Assembly (NCBI GenBank): GCA_020253595.1
Contig: JADCBH010000344.1
Coordinates: 1-10,379, forward strand
From: Brevundimonas sp.
Lineage (GTDB): Bacteria; Pseudomonadota; Alphaproteobacteria; Caulobacterales; Caulobacteraceae
Reading direction: 5' to 3'
DNA: 10,379 nucleotides
Shown: positions 6,966 to 10,379 of the stretch, piece after piece
Numbering within the stretch: position 1 is the stretch's first letter
How the letters are laid out: each line of letters opens with the position of its first letter
The notes under the pieces: generated by a model
Seen by the model: only the letters and a program-made list of their open reading frames with translations
What the model was told of the DNA's origin: nothing
Databases searched by the model: none
Position numbers and translations under genes: made by a program

Positions 6966-7031
6966 TCAGACCCGGACCTCGCCAGAGGACCAGCAACCGG
7001 TCACCGCACGGGTATGGGACAATGAGATCAC
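6966..7031 (-). CDS. Candidate 21-codon micropeptide with an extreme Shine-Dalgarno
   Basis: A GTG at 7031-7029 opens a 21-codon frame ending in TGA (6968-6966). The peptide begins MISLSHTRAVTG, has a central CWSSGE, and is weakly basic with no membrane segment. Its ribosome site is exceptional: AGGAGG lies exactly 7 nt upstream within a 17-nt perfect complement of the 16S tail. No function is known to me. The stop overlaps an ATG (TGATG) that opens a further 12-codon frame (6966-6928), suggesting either coupling or chance. Support is the ribosome site and its position in a promoter-to-terminator unit, not the peptide itself. Confidence 0.3.
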   Translation of the reverse strand: MISLSHTRAVTGCWSSGEVRV

Positions 7032-7047
7032 TGGATCACCTCCTTTC
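7031..7047 (-). promoter_or_regulatory. 17-nt complement of the 16S rRNA 3' tail (extended Shine-Dalgarno)
   Basis: The minus strand reads GAAAGGAGGTGATCCAG; the plus strand reads CTGGATCACCTCCTTTC, the conserved 3' terminus of bacterial 16S rRNA. All other ribosome sites in this window are 5-8 nt and partial, so this one is an outlier. Spacing to the GTG at 7031 is 7 nt from AGGAGG, which overlaps the element's last base. Confidence 0.6.
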
Positions 7048-7068
7048 GACTGTTGAACAGGGAGGATG

Positions 7069-7097
7069 AGCCTAGGCTCCTAGTCCCCCGAGCGCAA
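7069..7097 (-). promoter_or_regulatory. Candidate sigma-70 promoter of the small minus-strand unit
   Basis: TTGCGC (7097-7092) and TAGGCT (7074-7069) are 17 bp apart on the minus strand, placing a start near 7062 and about 15 nt before the extended Shine-Dalgarno. The -10 lies within a perfect 12-bp palindrome GAGCCTAGGCTC (7068-7079), which could be an operator. Both hexamers are imperfect. Confidence 0.35.
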
Positions 7098-7100
7098 ATG

Positions 7101-7169
7101 GACGGTCCGATAGGGGCAACAAACGAAAGATGCACCTTCCCGACGGACCGTCAGGTCGGGTTTGACCTG
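7101..7169. repeat. Inverted repeats between the small unit and the secreted-protein gene
   Basis: GACGGTCCG (7101-7109) is the exact inverse of CGGACCGTC (7144-7152), 34 bp apart. The second arm is itself part of a small palindrome (GACGG-A-CCGTC, 7142-7152) and abuts a further hairpin, CAGGTC-GGGTTT-GACCTG (7152-7169). No long U-tract follows, so these look like regulatory or structural repeats rather than terminators. Confidence 0.4.
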
Positions 7170-7178
7170 GCCATAGCT

Positions 7179-7207
7179 TTGACAAACGCAGGCAGCGCAT
7201 CTAGGAA
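7179..7207 (+). promoter_or_regulatory. Candidate sigma-70 promoter of the secreted protein gene
   Basis: A perfect TTGACA (7179-7184) is followed after 17 bp by TAGGAA (7202-7207). The predicted start near 7214 gives a leader of about 30 nt to the GTG at 7245. The -35 is consensus and the -10 is weak. Confidence 0.4.
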
Positions 7208-7244
7208 CGCTGTTATGTGAAGTTCATCTTTGAAGGGGCGGGAA

Positions 7245-7715
7245 GTGATCAAACTTAACATCAGATTGCTGATGATTTTTCTTGGTATCTTTTCGTTGAT
7301 CAGCACGGCAGCGTTCGCATCATGTCCGCCGGGATATGTTCGATCAAACAACCTCAACTTCGGTGCGCTATACTGTTATGAGGGAAGATGCTCCCCATAT
7401 GCTGGATGGTCGGCTACACCTCCTGCTTATTTTTGCGATCGCCAAGCTCAACCTCAGTATCAACCTCAACCGCAGCCTTCCTACTCCGGTTGGGGCGGCT
7501 CGCCGTCGGCAGGGCAGGCCGTGCTCGGCGGCCTTGTGGGCCTGCTTGCCTGGGGCCTCGCGAACTCGAACAGCGGTCAAACGTCATCCGGTTCGTCCTA
7601 CTCGAGCAGCGGCTCCAGCAGCACCCTGGACGATCAGAGCCGGCGCGAACAGGAGTTCATCCAGCTTCAGCGTCAGCAGCAGCGGCTGCAGCAGCAGTAT
7701 CCGCCACAGCGCTAG
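7245..7715 (+). CDS. Small secreted Cys/Gln-rich protein of unknown function
   Basis: A 156-residue protein with a clear signal peptide: basic start (MIKLNIR), hydrophobic core to residue 20, and likely cleavage after TAAFA (25). A weak lipobox reading (FASC) would make it a lipoprotein instead. The mature part has four Cys (27, 44, 49, 64) in a CPPGY...YCYEGRC...FC pattern that could form two disulfides. It then has a Gln/Pro repeat (68-78), a Gly-rich hydrophobic stretch (about 90-106) that could insert in a membrane, a Ser/Gly linker, and a Gln/Arg-rich C-terminal helix. I do not recognise the family. GTG 7245 is preferred over an in-frame TTG at 7230 because it gives the standard signal peptide and has the purine-rich AAGGGGCGGGAA before it. 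Codons in the first 65 residues are much more AT-rich than in the neighbours. It converges on the flagellin gene. Confidence 0.75.
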   Translation: MIKLNIRLLMIFLGIFSLISTAAFASCPPGYVRSNNLNFGALYCYEGRCSPYAGWSATPPAYFCDRQAQPQYQPQPQPSYSGWGGSPSAGQAVLGGLVGLLAWGLANSNSGQTSSGSSYSSSGSSSTLDDQSRREQEFIQLQRQQQRLQQQYPPQR

Positions 7716-7749
7716 GCGCGCCGTGACGCAGGACGCAGGACCCGACATG

Positions 7750-7780
7750 AAAAAGACGCCGGGGGCGAACCCCCGGCGTC
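7750..7780. terminator. Intrinsic terminator of the flagellin gene
   Basis: A perfect 11-bp stem, GACGCCGGGGG (7755-7765) with CCCCCGGCGTC (7770-7780), has a 4-nt loop and lies 9 bp past the flagellin stop. On the minus strand it is followed by TTTTT (7754-7750). It may also stop plus-strand transcripts of the convergent gene that ends at 7715, though without a T-run on that side. Confidence 0.9.
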
Positions 7781-7789
7781 CCATACTCA

Positions 7790-8620
7790 CTAGTTCCTGA
7801 ACAGCGACAGGAGGATCTGCGGCGACTGGTTGGCGATGCCCAGCGCCTGGACACCCAGCTGCTGCTTCGTCTGCAGCGACTGGAGCTTGGCGCTTTCCTT
7901 CGCCAGATCGGCGTCCACCAGATTGCCCACCCCGGATTCCAGCGCGTCCGTCAGTTTCCCGACGAAGGTGCGATGCGTCTCCAGAGCCTTCGCCTTGGTG
8001 CCCAGACGCGCCAGAGCGCCGGACACGTTGTCGATCGAGGCATTGACCAGACCCAGGGCAGTCGTCGCCAGAGTCGCGGTTCCGATGGTCGTGGTGGCCG
8101 TCACGGTGACGCTGGTCGACCCCAGAGCCAGAATCTCTGCCTGAACCGTCAGGGTCGCAGTACCGGCCGCGTTGGCCAGCGCCGAGAAGCCCGTGGCGCC
8201 GGTCTTCAGAAGGTTGATCCCGTTGAAGTCGGCGTTGTTGGTCACAGCTGTGATCTGGTCACGGATCGCCTTGAAGTCCTCGTTCAGGGCCGACCTCGAT
8301 GCCGTAGACAGCGACCGATCCGTCGCTGCCAGCGCCTTCTCCTTCAGTTGCAGCAAGAGGTCAGAGACGCTCTCACCGGCCGCCAGGCTGACGTCGACCG
8401 CCGATATGCCGCGGTCGAGCGATGATTTGACCGCCCCCAGGGCGCCGATATCGGCCCGTTGACCCTGGGCGATGGCCCAGATGGCCCCGTTGTCCTTGGC
8501 ATTGAACACCTTTTTGCCGGTGTTGATCCGGGTCTGGGTGGCCGCCAGCTCGACGTTGGTGGCGTTCAGGTTCTGAAGCGCGATCATCGCGCCAAGGTTG
8601 GTGTTGACCGAGTTGGCCAT
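7790..8620 (-). CDS. Flagellin (FljK-type)
   Basis: The 276-residue filament subunit is exported by the flagellar type III apparatus. The conserved N-terminal D0/D1 region is clear (MANSVNTNLGAMIALQNLN, TRINTGKKVFNAKDN, then NADFNGINLL near 136) and so is the C-terminal D1/D0 helix (QTKQQLGVQALGIANQSPQILLSLFRN). The variable centre (about 143-190) is short and rich in Ala/Thr/Val, typical of alphaproteobacterial flagellins, and offers many Thr/Ser residues for O-glycosylation. There is no cysteine. Length matches Caulobacter FljK (about 273). The ATG at 8620 has AAGGA 8 nt upstream. It follows flaF after 195 bp with its own sigma-54 promoter. Which Caulobacter paralogue (fljJ/K/L/M/N/O) it matches cannot be told here, so no symbol is given. 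Its translation is probably controlled by FlbT and FlaF, encoded just upstream. Confidence 0.95.
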   Translation of the reverse strand: MANSVNTNLGAMIALQNLNATNVELAATQTRINTGKKVFNAKDNGAIWAIAQGQRADIGALGAVKSSLDRGISAVDVSLAAGESVSDLLLQLKEKALAATDRSLSTASRSALNEDFKAIRDQITAVTNNADFNGINLLKTGATGFSALANAAGTATLTVQAEILALGSTSVTVTATTTIGTATLATTALGLVNASIDNVSGALARLGTKAKALETHRTFVGKLTDALESGVGNLVDADLAKESAKLQSLQTKQQLGVQALGIANQSPQILLSLFRN

Positions 8621-8651
8621 GAGACAGTCCTTCCATTCTGGTCGGGGGAGA

Positions 8652-8665
8652 CGGCCTTCTGGCCG
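8652..8665 (-). promoter_or_regulatory. Hairpin in the flagellin mRNA leader
   Basis: CGGCC and GGCCG pair around a 4-nt loop, about 30 nt upstream of the flagellin ATG. In Caulobacter, FlbT binds the 5' leader of fljK mRNA and destabilises it; this hairpin, with a GAACCGGTTC palindrome next to it, is a plausible binding structure. This is inference from position only. Confidence 0.35.
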
Positions 8666-8696
8666 CTGAACCGGTTCTGGTCCTGCGCGCGCACAC

Positions 8697-8711
8697 GCAA
8701 GGGACGGGCCG
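8697..8711 (-). promoter_or_regulatory. Sigma-54 promoter of the flagellin gene
   Basis: On the minus strand cGGCCCG-TCCC-TTGC has GG (8710-8709) and GC (8698-8697) exactly 10 nt apart. The start would be near 8685, giving a leader of about 65 nt. The core matches the promoter found before spmX. Sigma-54 with the activator FlbD is the known control of Caulobacter flagellin genes. Confidence 0.75.
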
Positions 8712-8725
8712 GTACGATCCGATTG

Positions 8726-8738
8726 AAAGAACTTGATA
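8726..8738 (-). promoter_or_regulatory. IHF-like site upstream of the flagellin promoter
   Basis: TATCAAGTTCTTT matches the IHF consensus WATCAANNNNTTR at every fixed position but the last, inside an AT-rich patch (8718-8748) in otherwise GC-rich DNA. It lies 15-30 bp upstream of the -24 element, where IHF bends DNA to bring a distal activator to sigma-54 polymerase. Just beyond it, an imperfect inverted repeat GGCAATTTTGGC (8765-8776) may be a FlbD (ftr) site; that part is weaker. Confidence 0.5.
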
Positions 8739-8815
8739 AATTTTAGACCGCGCCAGAAGCGCTGGGCAATTTTGGCAGGCGCGGGACGCTCTTGCCTAGC
8801 CGCTGAGCCAGGAGA

Positions 8816-9181
8816 TCAGGCCGCCTGCTGACCGCCCTGGGGCACCAGACCCTGCATGATCGACCTGTTGATGTCGATCAGGGTTTCGAAATCCTCCTCG
8901 CCCCGCATGACGGCGGAGGAATGACGGCCAACAAACAGGCTGATCGAGATGATCTGGGCACGAAGCGGGTTGTTCAGCTGGTTGGAGGGATCGGCGCAAT
9001 CGGTGGCGAGCACCGACCAGAGGCGCCGGTTCCAGTCGAGCGCATCAATACGCGTCTTCACGTCGGACGGATCAACGGTCGAGGCATGGATCAGGGCGCG
9101 GGTCACCTGGCCGAAGAGGCGGTATTCCATCTCGCGCGGGGTTTCGGCGCGCGTCGCCGCCTGGGAATAGGCCGAAAGCAT
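8816..9181 (-). CDS. flaF: FlaF, flagellin biosynthesis regulator
   Basis: A 121-residue protein of the FlaF family (usual length about 115-125). In Caulobacter and Brucella FlaF is needed for flagellin synthesis or secretion and acts opposite to FlbT; it is cytoplasmic. Recognisable segments are MLSAYSQAATRAETPREMEY at the start, a helical core with RALIHASTV and LDWNRRLWSVLATDC, and FVGRHSSAVMRGEEDFETLIDINRSIMQGL towards the end. The start ATG (9181-9179) overlaps the flbT stop as TGATG, with GAGGAAA as ribosome site about 10 nt upstream inside flbT, so translation is probably coupled. A longer frame open to 9277 would overlap flbT by nearly 100 bp and lacks family similarity there, so it was not used. 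Confidence 0.93.
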   Translation of the reverse strand: MLSAYSQAATRAETPREMEYRLFGQVTRALIHASTVDPSDVKTRIDALDWNRRLWSVLATDCADPSNQLNNPLRAQIISISLFVGRHSSAVMRGEEDFETLIDINRSIMQGLVPQGGQQAA

Positions 9182-9564
9182 CAGGTCAGGCTTTCCTCGT
9201 AATCGACGATCTTCCGGGCGCTCATCAGCGCCTTGTAGTACTCGCGCGCCATCACGTGCTTGGAGCAGGACACGCACTCAGCCATGATCGCCGGATTGCG
9301 TGTGGCGTTCATGAACTCCGACAGACGGGTGACGAACTCGTCGTAGACCTTGGGCACAGCCGCCTCGTCCAAGTACATCATCATGACCGGGAAATAGATG
9401 CGCTTGGCGGGGGTCGTGACCTCATCCACCTGCATGATGTCCTTTTCGCGCAGGACCGAAGCCTTGTTCTGAAGGATCAGCACGCCGCGCCGGTCGCCAT
9501 TCTGAACGACAGCGCCGTTCAGAACGAACTTCTCGCCGGGTTTCAACGACAGCTTAAGCGGCAT
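9181..9564 (-). CDS. flbT: FlbT, repressor of flagellin translation
   Basis: The 127-residue FlbT family protein has full length and the usual N-terminus (MPLKLSLKPGEKFVLNGAVV), followed by NGDRRGVLILQNKASVLREKDI, a hallmark of the family. In Caulobacter FlbT binds the 5' leader of flagellin mRNA and speeds its decay, so that filament protein is made only once the hook is complete; it also interacts with flagellin or FlaF. Two Cys lie close together (AECVSCSKH, near residue 98), perhaps structural. The ATG at 9564 has AGGGAGGC about 7 nt upstream. It is first in an operon with flaF, and the flagellin gene follows with its own promoter, so regulator and target are neighbours. It diverges from the TPR gene with 88-103 bp between starts, depending on the start used. 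Confidence 0.95.
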   Translation of the reverse strand: MPLKLSLKPGEKFVLNGAVVQNGDRRGVLILQNKASVLREKDIMQVDEVTTPAKRIYFPVMMMYLDEAAVPKVYDEFVTRLSEFMNATRNPAIMAECVSCSKHVMAREYYKALMSARKIVDYEESLT

Positions 9565-9612
9565 CGGCCGAGCCTCCCTTTCGCCCCGTCAGGCTCCTGA
9601 GTAGCCGGACGT

Positions 9613-9645
9613 TGACTGAGGGACGTTAAACGGCCGTGGTTAACC
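9613..9645. promoter_or_regulatory. Divergent control region with TTAA half-sites
   Basis: Between flbT and the TPR gene lies GTTAAACGGCCGTGGTTAAC (9625-9644), an imperfect palindrome with two TTAA halves and a CGGCCG core. CtrA boxes are TTAA-N7-TTAA; here the spacing is N10, so a CtrA site is only possible. A TATGAT (9652-9657) could be a -10 for the TPR gene, but I see no good -35. Confidence 0.3.
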
Positions 9646-9667
9646 ATGTGCTATGATACCACACGCC

Positions 9668-10379
9668 ATGGTGGACGCAGGCCCTGAACCGCCCAGCCCG
9701 CTTGAGACGCCCATGCCCTTCGCAGCCACCAATGATCCCCTGCTGTCCGAGCTGGCATTGGGCCATATGCCAGTGCGCCAGGATGCGACCGGAGACGCCG
9801 CCTCTCCGGCTGCGATCCGACGGCTGTCCCACGCGCTTGCCAATCCGCGGGGACCGAGCGTCAAGGCGCAGAAGAAGGCGATCGAGCAGCTGAAGGCTGC
9901 CGTCGCTTCCATCCGTGTCGGCGACTATCAGGCCGCGACGAAGCGCACCCTGGCCCTGCTTCAGGCGGATGAGAGAAACGGCCTGGCCTGGCACGTGCTC
10001 GCCATCGCCCAAGAAAAGAGCGGTCGTCTGTCGGAGGCCTTGAACGCCTATGACGCGGCCTTGCGGATCCTGCCGGAAGATCCAGCCATCGCCCACGATT
10101 TGGCCCGGCTGGCGCAACGCCTGGGCCACCTCGATATCGCCGAGAAGCTTCTGCTGAAGTTCCTGTCGGTCGAGCCGGGGCACGTCGAGGGCACCAACAA
10201 CCTGGCCTGCGTGCTGCGGGATCAGAAGCGGTACGACGAAGCCATTGACCGCCTGCGCGAGTTGATTGCCATCGAGCCGGAGAGCCCGACGCTCTGGAAC
10301 ACCATCGGGACCGTCCTGTCTGATCAGGGTCGGATGGGCGAGAGCCTGCCTTTCTTCGACGAGGCGCTGCGGCTCGACG
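9668..10379 (+). CDS. TPR protein, 3' end outside the window
   Basis: The plus strand is open from an ATG at 9668 to the right edge, giving 237 codons in view. After a low-complexity Pro/Ala-rich N-terminus (about 60 residues) come about five tetratricopeptide repeats, with typical pattern in KAAVASIRVGDYQAATKRTL, AWHVLAIAQEKSGRLSEALN, AHDLARLAQRLGHLDIAEKL, TNNLACVLRDQKRYDEAI and LWNTIGTVLSDQGRMGESL. These form a helical scaffold for protein binding. Alternative in-frame starts are ATG 9653 and ATG 9713; none has a Shine-Dalgarno. Divergent placement from flbT-flaF suggests the Caulobacter flaFG cluster, where flbA (which I recall as a TPR protein) and flaG adjoin flbT; mutants there make abnormal flagellin. 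A TPR protein with a C-terminal sulfotransferase or glycosyltransferase domain is the main alternative; the missing C-terminus would decide. Confidence 0.85.
   Translation, partial: MVDAGPEPPSPLETPMPFAATNDPLLSELALGHMPVRQDATGDAASPAAIRRLSHALANPRGPSVKAQKKAIEQLKAAVASIRVGDYQAATKRTLALLQADERNGLAWHVLAIAQEKSGRLSEALNAYDAALRILPEDPAIAHDLARLAQRLGHLDIAEKLLLKFLSVEPGHVEGTNNLACVLRDQKRYDEAIDRLRELIAIEPESPTLWNTIGTVLSDQGRMGESLPFFDEALRLD

Larger units (their letters stand above)
6848..7062 (-). ncRNA. Candidate small transcript: 16S-tail-complementary leader plus hairpin cluster
   Basis: No conventional gene fits 6789-7244, but the minus strand has all the parts of a short transcription unit of about 215 nt: a candidate promoter (7069-7097), a 17-nt perfect complement to the 16S rRNA 3' tail (7047-7031), a 21-codon ORF (7031-6966), and then a structured stretch. 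In that stretch, hairpins at 6974-6991 (6 of 7 pairs), 6935-6945 (GCCC/GGGC) and 6911-6923 (GCAGT/ACTGC) lie between a closing 7-bp helix (6996-7002 with 6902-6908). A U-tailed terminator ends it. I match it to no known RNA family. It could be a dual-function RNA, a micropeptide mRNA, or a ribosome-binding regulatory RNA. The pairings are read by eye and transcription is unproven. Confidence 0.35.

Noticed and set aside
7000..7047. End of a 16S rRNA gene on the plus strand, because CTGGATCACCTCCTTTC matches the 16S 3' terminus.
   Set aside because: The sequence upstream has none of the conserved 16S helix 44/45 sequence, and no spacer, tRNA or 23S follows. The match is limited to 17 nt and is better explained as a Shine-Dalgarno read on the other strand.
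8816..9277. A longer FlaF start at 9277.
   Set aside because: The added 32 residues overlap flbT in another frame and do not resemble FlaF. The ATG at 9181 has a ribosome site and a stop-start overlap with flbT.

Overview
The window is GC-rich chromosomal DNA from an alphaproteobacterium of the Caulobacter/Brevundimonas type (order Caulobacterales). The evidence is a SpmX-like stalk/polarity protein, a flbT-flaF-flagellin cluster, sigma-54 promoters with a GGCCCG-N4-TTGC core, and an IVD-type acyl-CoA dehydrogenase. The genus cannot be fixed from the sequence alone. No phage, insertion sequence or CRISPR array was seen.

Layout. Positions 1-1059 (-) hold an unrecognised conserved-looking protein that runs off the left edge. 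A divergent tRNA pair follows: tRNA-Val(CAC) on the minus strand and tRNA-Leu(GAG) on the plus strand. mgtE (magnesium transporter/channel) and spmX (degenerate muramidase domain, long acidic Ala/Glu/Pro linker, two C-terminal membrane helices) come next. spmX has its own sigma-54 promoter, starting 4 bases after the mgtE stop. Then come an isovaleryl-CoA dehydrogenase (leucine breakdown) and an ExoD-family membrane protein.

Positions 6789-7244 hold no conventional gene but are not empty. On the minus strand there is a compact candidate transcription unit of about 215 nt: a sigma-70-like promoter inside a palindrome, a 17-nt perfect complement of the 16S rRNA 3' tail acting as an extreme Shine-Dalgarno, a 21-codon micro-ORF, a multi-hairpin region closed by a 7-bp helix, and a U-tailed terminator. 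This is the most unusual part of the window. It is followed by a small secreted Cys/Gln-rich protein whose 5' half is AT-rich.

Positions 7750-9564 (-) form a flagellin module, flbT-flaF-flagellin. flbT and flaF are translationally coupled. The flagellin gene has its own sigma-54 promoter, an IHF-like site, and a terminator shared with the convergent secreted-protein gene. FlbT (repressor of flagellin translation) and FlaF (its counterpart) are encoded beside their target. A TPR protein, cut by the right edge, is divergent from flbT and may be another flagellar factor (Caulobacter FlbA-like). The two sigma-54 promoters, at spmX and flagellin, fit the cell-cycle-timed polar development programme of Caulobacterales.
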